NCBI RefSeq assembly: GCF_029582805.1
Contig: NZ_JAKKUT010000002.1
Location: 1,699,747-1,763,746, forward strand
Origin: Candidatus Synechococcus calcipolaris G9
GTDB lineage: Bacteria > Cyanobacteriota > Cyanobacteriia > Thermosynechococcales > Thermosynechococcaceae
DNA length: 64,000 bases
Reading direction: 5' to 3'
Shown here piece by piece: positions 18,078 through 26,687 of the stretch; the first letter of the stretch is position 1, and every line of letters begins with the position of its first letter. A program made the position numbers and the translations under genes. The notes beneath the pieces were generated by a model. The model was not told the DNA's origin and ran no database searches. It saw only the letters and a list, made by a program, of their open reading frames with translations.

Positions 18078-19214
18078 ATGACACCCCCTTCTTCCCTTGA
18101 GTTATCAACCCCTGAAGCCCAGGATATCCTCGATCGTTTGGGCCGCGGCGAAGCCCTCCTCCCCGATCATCCTCAAAATGTGCTTGAGGTGGTTGGCGTT
18201 CTAAAAAGCTATGGTGTGGTGCTAAAAGCCTATGCGGAAAATCTCTGCTACATTGCCGATCACCAATTTTTAGTTCTCTTTCCCTTTTTTAAGTACTTTA
18301 ATGGTGAATTTTCCTGGGGGAAACTGTTGCGCCATTGGCTCCACGATCGCATCAACTACGAGTATGCCGAATACTGCATGCGAACGATGCTTTGGCATGG
18401 TGGCGGTGGTTTGGATACCTACCTAGATTCCCCAGAGTTCCGTCAACGGGCCACCCAGGCAATTCAGGCTAAGCTCAAGGGTAATCCCTTCATGCAGGGG
18501 GTCAATGCCCTCTTTCCTGAATTTTTAATCGAAATGGTGCGGATGCAGACCTACTACAGTGCCCTAGGACAGTTTTGGACGGTCATGTACCCCATTTTCC
18601 TAACCCTAAGCGATCGCTATGACACAGGAGAAATCACCTCAATTCCCGATGTTGTTGCCCATATTCGGGCCGGCCTATTAGCCGATGCCAGTTTGCCCAT
18701 TACCTATGCCGTCACCTTAGGCCAAGAAACCTATGACATTATCCCCAAATCAGCGGGTCTAACCTTTGTGGCAGATACGGCTATTCCCTACGTGGAAAGT
18801 GTTTTTTTGCGGGGAACGCCTTTCTTTGGCATTATTTCCTATAATGCCCAAGCCCAGCAAATTTCGGCGGATCAGTCCCTCTTTGGCTACGGTGCCTTGT
18901 TTGCGGATCCCCTACCCACAGGAGCCGCTGGAATTCCCCCCACTCTTTTAATGCAGGATATGCGCCACTATCTACCCGACTATTTACATCAGTTGTATCA
19001 AACCCGCCTGCGGGGGGAAGATGACCTGCGGGTACAGATCTGTGAGAGTTTTCAAAAATCCATGTTTTGTGTGACAACAGCGGCAATGACAGCCCTATGT
19101 CCCTATCCTTGGAATACGGGTAACCCCACGGAACAGAAGGCTAACCGAGCGTTTTATCAATCCTGGCTCGATCGCCTAGGAGCGTCTCGACTCTGGATTG
19201 TACAGCACACTTAA
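18078..19214 (+). CDS. cupA: CupA (ChpY), CO2 hydration protein of NDH-1MS
   Basis: CupA binds the NdhF3/NdhD3 antenna of the NDH-1MS complex and acts as a carbonic-anhydrase-like CO2 hydratase facing the cytosol. The 378-residue product has typical CupA/ChpY sequence (KYFNGEFSWGKLLRHWLHDR, EYAEYCMRTMLWHGGGG, NALFPEFLIEMVRMQ). Conserved His, Cys and Arg residues in these blocks are candidates for the reported zinc site. I use the ATG at 18078; an in-frame ATG at 18057 overlaps the end of ndhD3. In several cyanobacteria cupS follows, but here the next gene is an unrelated convergent nuclease. Confidence 0.93.
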   Translation: MTPPSSLELSTPEAQDILDRLGRGEALLPDHPQNVLEVVGVLKSYGVVLKAYAENLCYIADHQFLVLFPFFKYFNGEFSWGKLLRHWLHDRINYEYAEYCMRTMLWHGGGGLDTYLDSPEFRQRATQAIQAKLKGNPFMQGVNALFPEFLIEMVRMQTYYSALGQFWTVMYPIFLTLSDRYDTGEITSIPDVVAHIRAGLLADASLPITYAVTLGQETYDIIPKSAGLTFVADTAIPYVESVFLRGTPFFGIISYNAQAQQISADQSLFGYGALFADPLPTGAAGIPPTLLMQDMRHYLPDYLHQLYQTRLRGEDDLRVQICESFQKSMFCVTTAAMTALCPYPWNTGNPTEQKANRAFYQSWLDRLGASRLWIVQHT

Positions 19215-19262
19215 AACGAATAAAAACAGATAAATTATCTTACGCATTTTTTTAGTTTCAGC

Positions 19263-19337
19263 GTCAATTTTATTTAACGTGAGTTCGAGATAAGTAAGGG
19301 GTCAAACATTGTTAAATGACGCACCGATAAAATTGAC
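19263..19337. repeat. 11-bp inverted repeat between cupA and rpn-like gene
   Basis: GTCAATTTTAT at 19263-19273 and ATAAAATTGAC at 19327-19337 are perfect inverted repeats about 50 bases apart. Between them GTTAAATGACGC resembles rearranged parts of the left arm, GCGTCAATTTTATTTAAC. The rest of 19215-19421 holds nothing else I can identify. It could be a bidirectional terminator for the convergent genes or the relic of a small mobile element. Confidence 0.45.
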
Positions 19338-19421
19338 ACCTTCTAATTTGGCATGGCAAAACTTAACCGATCTAAGTAGCGATCTCGTAGCTCATCTATT
19401 GTCATATCCATGGCGATCGCC

Positions 19422-20285
19422 TCAGCGTTGTGATCCTAGCCAAGTCTCTAGATCATGGAAATCTTGAAAATCCAAGAGAGCTTCCCCCAAGGATTCCAAC
19501 TGTTCAAGGGATAACCCGTGGATCTGGCTAATGACCCCATCAGGAAGAGTTCCCAGTCGTCGGTGGAGTTGGCGGAGAATAAGAGTACATTCTCCTTCTA
19601 GTTGTCCTTCCTGTCGTCCACGCTGGAGGCCGAGCTGTTCCCCCTCTTGTCGTCCCTTCCGTTCCCCTTCCTGAAGAATCTCTTGATAAATCACTGACTC
19701 TCGCATCATTCCCTCCCGAAAAATGGTTTCAATAAGCTCCTTACTGTACTGTAACCCAGCCAATAGTTGAATGATGGTACTCAGTTCTTGCCGAGACTGT
19801 TCTGATTCAATTTGATCAATTTGATTAGCCACGATCTGCAATAGAGCTTCTTCGTTGTCAGTTTTTCCTAAGACGGCAAAGGGCAATAGGGCGGGAATAT
19901 TAAAAAATTGTGTGGGGTCTTCTTCCCAAAGCTTCACCACACGGTAGCGATGGATTGTCGTTGGCAGTTCAAACACATCGGGCACATGAACCCTTGTCCG
20001 CCGCAGCAAGATCAAGACTTGAACAATCTCACACTGATAATTGCGATACAGCCTTAGCCAATAGTCCAGCATCCGTAAAGGCAATGTCGGCTCTGGCTCT
20101 ACCTGAAATTCTAGATGGAGAATACAGTTTTGGGTCTGCACCAAAGTCACTGAGTCAGCCCGGATCGGTTCGAGGTTAAGCTCGGTTTTCAGGATTGATA
20201 CATCTTCCGATGAATCCTGCAAAAGCCACTGAGTAAATGCAGTGGGATATTTTTCGGCTAGGTATTTGCAGAGGTTATCTCGCAT
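19422..20285 (-). CDS. Rpn-family PD-(D/E)XK nuclease with DUF4351 tail
   Basis: A 287-residue member of the Rpn/YhgA-like family (putative transposase or recombination-promoting nuclease), common in many copies in cyanobacteria. The N-terminal nuclease core has RADSVTLVQTQNCILHLEFQ, with the Asp and the ExQ of the PD-(D/E)XK site. Next comes a charged, Gly/Gln/Glu-rich repeated region (EGERKGRQEGEQLGLQRGRQ), then a C-terminal DUF4351 helical segment (GLSLEQLESLGEALLDFQ). Family members cut DNA and promote RecA-independent recombination in enteric bacteria; the role here is unknown. Confidence 0.88.
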   Translation of the reverse strand: MRDNLCKYLAEKYPTAFTQWLLQDSSEDVSILKTELNLEPIRADSVTLVQTQNCILHLEFQVEPEPTLPLRMLDYWLRLYRNYQCEIVQVLILLRRTRVHVPDVFELPTTIHRYRVVKLWEEDPTQFFNIPALLPFAVLGKTDNEEALLQIVANQIDQIESEQSRQELSTIIQLLAGLQYSKELIETIFREGMMRESVIYQEILQEGERKGRQEGEQLGLQRGRQEGQLEGECTLILRQLHRRLGTLPDGVISQIHGLSLEQLESLGEALLDFQDFHDLETWLGSQR

Positions 20286-20388
20286 TCCCCTAGCTTATCA
20301 AGAATGGTTGGACGTGATCGGGGCTATAGTAAGTAATACGTTTCTGAATTTAATCTTCCTGCGCTTTATTCGCCCTACAATTTATTTT

Positions 20389-20961
20389 ATGAAATCTCGA
20401 CATCAGTTTCTCGATCAAATCTATGAGATCGATCAAAGAAATAATGCCTATATGATTGAGGTAGCCCTGGATCAATATACGTATTTATTTAACGAATGGG
20501 ATCCGGCTCCCTTTAAGCGGCGAGAACTTGACGTAGACTTGCAGCAATATTTAGAAAGCAGTTGCGATGAAATTCCAGCCCATTATGACATTGAGCTATG
20601 CTTTACCCTATCCCCCGGAACTCAAAATGCTGAATTGGAACATGAGGCCCGCTTGGGTTTGGAAAATAGCTTTAAGTTCAAGCTGTATCTCCTAAAACAA
20701 GAACTACGACGCATCAATACCCGCATGATTCGTTATGTTTTTGCGGGTCTAGGGACGCTGTTTGTTGCCCACCTGTTGGCCGAAAAGGCAACCATGAATA
20801 CCATCGCTTCAGTTCTCAACGAGGGACTTTTTGTGGGTGCCTGGGTCTTTTTGTGGGAAGCGGTCTCTCTATTTTTCTTCTCAAACCGAGATCTCTACGA
20901 TCGCTATAAAACCCTAAAGCGATTACGCACCGCCCAGATCATTTTTCAAGAGTCTACTTGA
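20389..20961 (+). CDS. Hypothetical membrane protein
   Basis: I place the start at the ATG at 20389 (190 residues); the open frame extends upstream to 20242, but that part overlaps the divergent nuclease gene. The soluble N-terminal half is acidic (EIDQRNNAYMIEVALDQYTY), and two hydrophobic segments follow near residues 125-170. The end is basic (YDRYKTLKRLRTAQ). I recognise the pattern as a cyanobacterial conserved hypothetical without known function. It stands alone, ending in the branched hairpin shared with the convergent phosphatase gene. Confidence 0.65.
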   Translation: MKSRHQFLDQIYEIDQRNNAYMIEVALDQYTYLFNEWDPAPFKRRELDVDLQQYLESSCDEIPAHYDIELCFTLSPGTQNAELEHEARLGLENSFKFKLYLLKQELRRINTRMIRYVFAGLGTLFVAHLLAEKATMNTIASVLNEGLFVGAWVFLWEAVSLFFFSNRDLYDRYKTLKRLRTAQIIFQEST

Positions 20962-20983
20962 TTTATAGCTGTCGCCTCTTCTC

Positions 20984-21057
20984 TTAGGACATTTCTAGTA
21001 AGGGGGGGTGGGGGCTTCGCCCCCAGTCAGGGGTTCCACCCCTGCACCCCGTCCTAA
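20984..21057. terminator. Branched hairpin between convergent genes
   Basis: Outer arms TTAGGAC (20984-20990) and GTCCTAA (21051-21057) are perfect complements, continued by GGGGTG (21005-21010) with CACCCC (21045-21050). Inside lie two adjacent hairpins: TGGGGGC/GCCCCCA (21009-21025, sharing two bases with the outer stem) and CAGGGG/CCCCTG (21028-21044). This can fold as a three-way junction on either strand. It lies between convergent stops, so a bidirectional terminator is the simplest reading, although there is no T-run. Confidence 0.6.
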
Positions 21058-21099
21058 CCTAGGTGATGATAGCTATATTTATTGATCGAAGTTCATTGA

Positions 21100-21930
21100 T
21101 CAGGGTAGAAATGAAAAGCCTAGGGGCTTCACCTGCAAAAGGGCTTGGCTGAGGGCATCCTGGATATGACCATTGGTGGCTAGTACTCTACCGGATGCAA
21201 TATCAAAGGGGCCGCGATCGTAGGCTGTAACCTCTCCCCCGGCTTCCTGGACTAAAACCACTCCCGCGGCCAAATCCCATGGTGAGAGTCCTCGTTCCCA
21301 AAAACCATCAAGACGACCACAGGCCACATAGGCCAGATCAATGGCGGCGGCCCCACCCCGGCGTACTCCTTGGGTGAGATGGGTCAGGTAGCAAAATTCT
21401 GCGTAGTTATTATCTTCCGTTTCTCGGCGATCGTAGGCAAAGCCAGTAACCAAAAGACTTTTCTCTAGTTCTCGCGTCTGGGAGACGGCCATGGGTTGAC
21501 GATTGCGGGTTGCTCCCAGGCCGATCGCCCCCCGAAATAGCTCCCGATGAAAGGGATCGTACACCACCCCTACGGCGGGAAATCCATCGATCAATAGACC
21601 CACGGACACGGCACTGAAGGGATATTGATGGGTGTAGTTAGTGGTTCCATCCAAGGGATCAATGGCCCAGCAAAACCCTTGATGCTCTTGGCCAATCAAC
21701 CCCGATTCTTCAGCCAAAATTTGATGCTCAGGGAAATGGCGTTGGATCACATCTAAAACCGCCACCTCGGACTGGCGATCGGCAATGGTGACTAGATCAC
21801 CGGCGCGTCCTTTTTCTTCAACGGTATCTAGTTTGCCCCAGTAGCCCTCAAGTATTCCACCGCCGGCCAGGGCAGCTTCAGTAGCCACATCTAAGTAGCG
21901 GTGTAAAACCTCTTTATTGGGTAATCCCAT
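21100..21930 (-). CDS. Inositol monophosphatase family protein
   Basis: A 276-residue Mg-dependent sugar-phosphate phosphatase of the inositol monophosphatase (SuhB-like) family. Metal-binding motifs are GDLVTIADRQSE, ILAEESGL, the signature AIDPLDGTTNY, and the C-terminal GLSPWDLAAGVVLVQEAGG. Members act on inositol phosphate, histidinol phosphate or other sugar phosphates; the substrate cannot be fixed from sequence. It is soluble and cytoplasmic. It is the last gene of a compact minus-strand group with the ferredoxin (2 bases apart) and the hydroxylase. Confidence 0.93.
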   Translation of the reverse strand: MGLPNKEVLHRYLDVATEAALAGGGILEGYWGKLDTVEEKGRAGDLVTIADRQSEVAVLDVIQRHFPEHQILAEESGLIGQEHQGFCWAIDPLDGTTNYTHQYPFSAVSVGLLIDGFPAVGVVYDPFHRELFRGAIGLGATRNRQPMAVSQTRELEKSLLVTGFAYDRRETEDNNYAEFCYLTHLTQGVRRGGAAAIDLAYVACGRLDGFWERGLSPWDLAAGVVLVQEAGGEVTAYDRGPFDIASGRVLATNGHIQDALSQALLQVKPLGFSFLP

Positions 21931-21932
21931 CG

Positions 21933-22346
21933 TTACTCCTCATCTAGGGGAAGACCAATCCGGTTGGGCCCTTTGCCAAAATAGCGGCCAAACTGAAGCT
22001 CGTACACTTCATCTTCATCCTGGGTTTCCACTTCCAGATCGGAGCGGGCATAGCTGACGCACAAAAGGGCATAGCCTTGTTCTTGTAATGCAGTGGAGAG
22101 GCCCATGGCTTCCGGTTGATACACTTCACCAGAGAGAATTCTAACGGCACAGGTGGTACAGGCGCCATTGCGACAGGCAAAGGGTAATGCAATTCCCTGT
22201 TCTTCAGCGGAATGCAAGATATAGCGATCGCCCGTTACCCTAATGTCGTGGGTGACAATGGCAGAATCCGGGGAATGAGGCTCCGTGCAATGATTTGCGG
22301 CGGGAGTTAGGGAGCGAACGTGAATTTTGACATGATAGGTATCCAT
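21933..22346 (-). CDS. Plant-type 2Fe-2S ferredoxin
   Basis: A 137-residue ferredoxin with the cluster motif CRNGACTTC followed by the fourth cysteine in LLCVSYA. The preceding VTGDRYILHSAEEQGIALPF is the usual beta-grasp lead-in, and the tail is acidic (EVETQDEDEVYELQFGRYF). The N-terminus is longer than in photosynthetic PetF and carries an insert after VRSLTPAA, so this is one of the accessory ferredoxins. The neighbouring FAD hydroxylase, 5 bases upstream, may be its electron acceptor; that partnership is inferred. Confidence 0.9.
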   Translation of the reverse strand: MDTYHVKIHVRSLTPAANHCTEPHSPDSAIVTHDIRVTGDRYILHSAEEQGIALPFACRNGACTTCAVRILSGEVYQPEAMGLSTALQEQGYALLCVSYARSDLEVETQDEDEVYELQFGRYFGKGPNRIGLPLDEE

Positions 22347-22351
22347 ATCGC

Positions 22352-23626
22352 CTATGGTGACATATTCCTGGGTTGGTCGCTGATCTCAAATAAAATCCCT
22401 GCCATAAAACGCAGACTCATTTGTTTTAAGGGCGGTAGAATCTGCAAGAGATAGAGGCCAAAACGACGCAGGCTGACAAGACCTAGAAATTGATTGGAAA
22501 ATAAACGATTGAGCAGATCTGTAAAGGCTAGGGTTAACCAATTTTCCCAGGTACGACGACGATGGTAGGCCCGTAATACCGCTGGATCACCAATATCTTT
22601 GCCCTGCTGGTGAGCCGTGATCAGGGCATCGGCTAGACTGTTCACGTCCCGTAGTCCCAGGTTTAGGCCCTGGCCGCCCACTGGATGACAGGTATGGGCC
22701 GCATCTCCCACCAGAACCAGGCGATCGCCCCAGTAGGAGCGGGTGTGCATTAGGCGGGTGGGAAATAAAAAACGTTTGCCCTGGAGAGTAACATCGGCCA
22801 TGGTCGGGTCTAAATGGGGGATCAGTTTTTCCAGAAATTCAGCGTCATCTAAGGCCAACATCTCCTGGGCCTGAGCGTGGGGGAGGGTCCAAACAATACG
22901 GTAACGATCGCCGGTCAGGGGCAAAACACCCAAGGGACCGGTGGGCCAAAAGCGTTCATAGGCAATGGCCGGATGGGAGCGAGCTAATTTTAGGGTTGCC
23001 ACGACACAGGATTGCCAGTAGGGCCAGCCTTGGGTTGTAATCCCCACAGTTTGCCGCAGGGGCGATCGCCCCCCATCAGCCGCGACCACCAGGGAACTTT
23101 CCATAATGGTAGGCGCAACCTGTTGGGAGGTATCCCCTGGTACCAGAGTCAATTGGCCAACCTTGTCCCCTAGCTGAAAATCTGAAACCCACCAGGGACA
23201 AAACCATTGAATATGGTTTGAATGTGCCAGGGCGTTCCGTAGGGTTTCGGCTAAGACATGGTGCTCGGCCACATAGCCAATGGCATCGGCTCCCAGATCC
23301 TGGGTTAAGAATTCTACGGTTTGGGGATAGGTACCATCGGACAGGCGCACCTGATCAAAGGCTTGAATGCGCGGATAGAGGGCTTGCCAAACCCCAAGGT
23401 GACTGAAAATTTGCCGGGCTACTTGATGGAGGGCGTAGGCCTGCCCCTTGGCGATCGCAACGGCCTCCGGCTGAGCTTCAATAATGGCAATCTTTAGGCC
23501 AGAGTCCCGCAGGGCACAGGCTAGGGTTAAACCAACAATCCCTGCCCCCACAATGGCCACATCCACCGATACCTGTGGGGAAGGGGGCTGAGCCGACATG
23601 TTCTGGACAGCAACGGCGTGATTCAT
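22352..23626 (-). CDS. UbiH/Coq6-type FAD-dependent hydroxylase
   Basis: A 424-residue aromatic-ring flavoprotein hydroxylase. The N-terminal dinucleotide motif is VAIVGAGIVGLTLACAL, the second FAD motif is DRLVLVGDAAHTCHPVGGQG, followed by NLGLRDVNSLADAL, typical of the UbiH/UbiF/VisC family. In cyanobacteria such enzymes are candidates for plastoquinone or other isoprenoid-quinone ring modification. The C-terminal part is hydrophobic and basic, suiting membrane association. The ferredoxin gene follows after 5 bases, then the phosphatase, suggesting an operon. Confidence 0.88.
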   Translation of the reverse strand: MNHAVAVQNMSAQPPSPQVSVDVAIVGAGIVGLTLACALRDSGLKIAIIEAQPEAVAIAKGQAYALHQVARQIFSHLGVWQALYPRIQAFDQVRLSDGTYPQTVEFLTQDLGADAIGYVAEHHVLAETLRNALAHSNHIQWFCPWWVSDFQLGDKVGQLTLVPGDTSQQVAPTIMESSLVVAADGGRSPLRQTVGITTQGWPYWQSCVVATLKLARSHPAIAYERFWPTGPLGVLPLTGDRYRIVWTLPHAQAQEMLALDDAEFLEKLIPHLDPTMADVTLQGKRFLFPTRLMHTRSYWGDRLVLVGDAAHTCHPVGGQGLNLGLRDVNSLADALITAHQQGKDIGDPAVLRAYHRRRTWENWLTLAFTDLLNRLFSNQFLGLVSLRRFGLYLLQILPPLKQMSLRFMAGILFEISDQPRNMSP

Positions 23627-23778
23627 ACTAGCGGGCTAGGTAAAATAATCAAATTAGGCATCATTTAGATAAAATAAAAAATCAAAGAAATGAAGATTTG
23701 TGAACTCCCTTCCTAGTCTAGCGAACTCTTTTCCCCGATCTAAAAACAGCCAAAGCCGCGCAGAACCAGCGAATACCT

Positions 23779-24507
23779 ATGGCCAAGCCCTATTCCTCCA
23801 TGCCCATTGAAGACTGTGGTGAGCCGTTACAGCCCATTCCCCCGGAATTTTTTTGCTTGCGGCCCCATCCCTATCAATCACTAGGTGCTCCCTACGGTGC
23901 CGCCTCTCCCTTTTATCTCCGCCAGGGCGTGATCAAGGCCCTTCAGCTTGCCCAAAGCCAATTAAACGCACTCCATCCTGGCTGGCGATTAGGGATTTTT
24001 GATGGGTATCGGCCCCTGCCGGTTCAGCAATTTATGGTGGACTATACGCTAAAAGACTTGGCCCAGGCGCGGGGTCTGATTCTAGGGGAACTACCACCAT
24101 CGCAGCGAGAGGCCTTAGAGGCCGAGGTCTATACCTTTTGGGCCATTCCCAGTGACAATCCCCTCACACCACCACCCCACAGTACCGGGTCTGCGGTGGA
24201 TCTGACCTTAGTGGATGCGGAGGATCAACCCCTTGACATGGGGTCTGCCATTGATGAGTTGTCCGAGCGATCGCACCCCAATTATTATGAATCCCGTCAA
24301 GGCGATCGCACCCTATCCCTCCCAGATCGGGCCTATGCCAGCCAGGTGCATGAGCATCGCAGCCTACTGTACCAAATGATGCAAAGCGCAGGGTTTCAGC
24401 GACATCCCCAGGAATGGTGGCATTTTTCCCTGGGAGATCAACTTTGGGCCTGGCTAGAAACTCAACACGGTCGAAGGGCGATCGCCCGCTATGGGGGAAT
24501 CCATTAA
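23779..24507 (+). CDS. D-alanyl-D-alanine dipeptidase (VanX/DdpX-like)
   Basis: A 242-residue zinc M15D peptidase that cleaves D-Ala-D-Ala in peptidoglycan turnover. The zinc site reads HSTGSAVDLTL near residue 134 (the H...D pair) and EWWHFSLGD near residue 213, with the Glu-Trp-Trp-His catalytic block. The N-terminal region with FDGYRPLPVQQ is also family-typical. No van cluster is present, so it is probably a cell-wall recycling enzyme, not a resistance gene. No signal peptide is visible. Its stop overlaps the convergent methyltransferase by four bases. Confidence 0.9.
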   Translation: MAKPYSSMPIEDCGEPLQPIPPEFFCLRPHPYQSLGAPYGAASPFYLRQGVIKALQLAQSQLNALHPGWRLGIFDGYRPLPVQQFMVDYTLKDLAQARGLILGELPPSQREALEAEVYTFWAIPSDNPLTPPPHSTGSAVDLTLVDAEDQPLDMGSAIDELSERSHPNYYESRQGDRTLSLPDRAYASQVHEHRSLLYQMMQSAGFQRHPQEWWHFSLGDQLWAWLETQHGRRAIARYGGIH

Positions 24508-25475
24508 AAATCAACACCATTGATTGTGAGATAGGAGCTTTGGGCAATTTTTTCCTTCACTCGATCAACGTCGCGAATAAAAATGGTATTTCTGGAGCCA
24601 TGACTTTTTTGATTTTGATCATCTAAACGTTTTAGTTGCCTTGAAAAGGGTTCATAGGTATAGGGTACAAAGTTGTGACTAGACATTGTTTCCATGATGT
24701 CTTTTTCATTGAAACCGTACAGCGAACCCGAGCCGATTAGCTCTAGAATGACGGTGTGTAGGGTGGGATTACTCAATAGTCCTTCTGCCCCACTTAAAAC
24801 CGGCGTTTCGTAGCCTTCGGCATCAATCTTAAGCACACTTGGGCATTCACCTTCTAAAATCTCATCTAATTTTTTTACTTTTACGGTAATTGTCGGCGTA
24901 TCTTCATCCAGTTCATCTCCTTCCTTAACGACGCGATTTCCAAAACTTCTGCGGGAGGTGTAGGCGGTAAATCTCAATTCCGAATCTTGATCTGAGACAC
25001 CATAATTGAATGCTTTGACCTTACTTGTGAGTCTATTAAGGTATAAATTATCCATTAAATACTCATAGGTCCAGGGTACGGGTTCAAAGCAAATACTTTT
25101 GGCCCCCCGGACTCCGGAGGCAAGGAGAGTATAAATTCCCAAATTTGCCCCCACATCAACCAATAGATCCTCTTCGGACATCACATGGAGGAGATAGACC
25201 ATATCCTCCCATTCATCCAAATGACATAGGAATGTTTCCCAGTAGGTGTCTGCCAGGATGATCTTAATTTCAGGATTATCAATAACTTGAAATAGGATTT
25301 TATTGGAGGAGCTATCTAGAAGAATTTTCGTTGCAATCTGCCACTTCCAAAACTTAAGCAGCATCGAAGTTTTTTTCTTGTTAATTAGGGGGTGGCTAGA
25401 AACAATTTCGTCACTGCGACGAAGCATATAAATAAATCTATCAAAATACTTTTTGGCCACCGATAGGATATTCAT
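24504..25475 (-). CDS. FkbM-family SAM-dependent methyltransferase
   Basis: A 323-residue protein with the FkbM core. The SAM-binding motif is DLLVDVGANLGIYTLLAS, and the later motif VLKIDAEGYETPVLSGAEGL is the family signature. The N-terminal ~90 residues are basic and lack a recognised domain. FkbM enzymes O-methylate sugars, lipids or polyketides. The gene is AT-richer than its neighbours and has no HIP1 octamer that I can see, suggesting horizontal acquisition, as is frequent for glycan-modifying enzymes. No glycan cluster is adjacent. Confidence 0.85.
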   Translation of the reverse strand: MNILSVAKKYFDRFIYMLRRSDEIVSSHPLINKKKTSMLLKFWKWQIATKILLDSSSNKILFQVIDNPEIKIILADTYWETFLCHLDEWEDMVYLLHVMSEEDLLVDVGANLGIYTLLASGVRGAKSICFEPVPWTYEYLMDNLYLNRLTSKVKAFNYGVSDQDSELRFTAYTSRRSFGNRVVKEGDELDEDTPTITVKVKKLDEILEGECPSVLKIDAEGYETPVLSGAEGLLSNPTLHTVILELIGSGSLYGFNEKDIMETMSSHNFVPYTYEPFSRQLKRLDDQNQKSHGSRNTIFIRDVDRVKEKIAQSSYLTINGVDF

Positions 25476-25573
25476 AGATAATGTTGTGCAGTGCTTTAGG
25501 GGCGTTAATTGACGTTAATACTTTAATAAATAATATCCTATTTCAGACTTGTTTCTCTGGTGGCGTTGATTCT

Positions 25574-25750
25574 TTAGATACAGCCATTCATCTGGGCAAA
25601 GTTGGGAGCCGTAATGTTCATCGAAGGGGTGGAGTTGATCGACCCATTGAACCCACCAGACAACCAGAGTAGGGGAATGGTAAAGAGGGCAACAGCGGCA
25701 ACGTGACCAGAGATAATTAATGGGAGGGAGAGGGATTTGGGAGCTAACAT
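25574..25750 (-). CDS. Possible small single-TM membrane protein
   Basis: In the 460-base gap between the methyltransferase and carbonic anhydrase, the minus strand encodes a 58-residue protein beginning MLAPKSLSLPLI with one strong hydrophobic helix (IISGHVAAVALFTIPLLWL) and a polar tail ending in AQMNGCI. A GTG at 25792 in the same frame would add 14 residues. It resembles small thylakoid proteins in size and topology, but I match it to no known Psb, Psa, Pet or Ndh subunit. The rest of the gap shows nothing clear. Confidence 0.4.
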   Translation of the reverse strand: MLAPKSLSLPLIISGHVAAVALFTIPLLWLSGGFNGSINSTPSMNITAPNFAQMNGCI

Positions 25751-25935
25751 GGGTTTCGTGCCTTTAACCTTGATGACTCTATTCTCCGCCACCTCTGAGA
25801 ATAATGATGTGTTAGCGATCGCCCCTGCTAGTGATAGTTTTGGGCTTCGACCGTGAGCTAAATCACCCTAGTGCGGCAAATCCACTAAAATTGCCTCAAA
25901 TTTTTCAATAGGTAAAAATCGTTGACCCTCGGTCC

Positions 25936-26580
25936 CTAGATGGTCACCACCGGGACAGGACAGATCTCCATGGTTTCAATAAGAGCCGTATCTAGGTCAT
26001 AGTAGGCCCCGATGATCCTTAGGGCCCCCTTAGCGATCGCATCCTTAATTACTGGAGAAGAGCAGAGTCGCTGTCCCTGAAGTTGAACATTGGCTTTCAC
26101 GGCATTGGCTAGGCGATCGCCCTCTTCCTGGGCTGAACGTTCTACCGCTGGTTGAATGGCATTGACGAGGGTATGCATCGCGCCGGGTAAGGGATTTCCG
26201 GCTAGGGTCGCCTGCACCGCACCACACCGCTCATGGCCTAAAATCACCACTAAGGACACCTGAAGCACAAAAACGGCATATTCCACACTGGCAATATCTT
26301 CAATGGCAGCAATATTCCCCGCTACCCGAATCACAAAGAGATCACCAATGCCCTGATCAAAAAGAATCTCAGGAATCACCCGGGAATCGGCACAACTGAG
26401 AATGGCCGCAAAGGGGGCCTGGTGCTCCGCCACTGAACTGAGGCGATTAAAGTCTTGGTGGGGATGGTTTTGCTGCTGCTCTACAAACCGTTGATTCCCT
26501 GCTAAAAGGGCAGCTAAAGCCTGATCTGGATTGAAGCTAGAGGGAACAAGATTCAGACTGCTCAGGTGGGGATTGCTCAT
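25936..26580 (-). CDS. Beta-class carbonic anhydrase
   Basis: A 214-residue carbonic anhydrase interconverting CO2 and bicarbonate. Zinc ligands are Cys63, His116 and Cys119 in SCADSR and GHERCGAV, with the Asp65-Arg67 dyad. I use the ATG at 26580, which gives the common N-terminus; 16 further residues upstream are open but unlikely. It lacks the long C-terminal extension of carboxysomal CcaA, so it is probably another beta-CA, perhaps cytosolic or periplasmic. No signal peptide is evident. It fits the inorganic-carbon theme of the ndhF3 operon but is not linked to it. Confidence 0.93.
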   Translation of the reverse strand: MSNPHLSSLNLVPSSFNPDQALAALLAGNQRFVEQQQNHPHQDFNRLSSVAEHQAPFAAILSCADSRVIPEILFDQGIGDLFVIRVAGNIAAIEDIASVEYAVFVLQVSLVVILGHERCGAVQATLAGNPLPGAMHTLVNAIQPAVERSAQEEGDRLANAVKANVQLQGQRLCSSPVIKDAIAKGALRIIGAYYDLDTALIETMEICPVPVVTI

Positions 26581-26687
26581 GGGGAATTTTTGGTAATGAT
26601 ATTTTATTTTATCCTGCCCCCTTGCCAAGATGGGCCATCCCTGGGTTAAGTTGGACGTGTTGAAATGCTAAACAGTGTCAAAATACA

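Noticed and set aside
19342-19422. Short minus-strand frame MDMTIDELRDRYLDRLSFAM... downstream of the Rpn-like gene
   Set aside because: Only 22 codons, no ribosome-binding site; may be a decayed tail but cannot be supported.
25481-25672. 63-aa plus-strand frame opposite the possible small membrane protein
   Set aside because: No motif; weaker than the minus-strand alternative.
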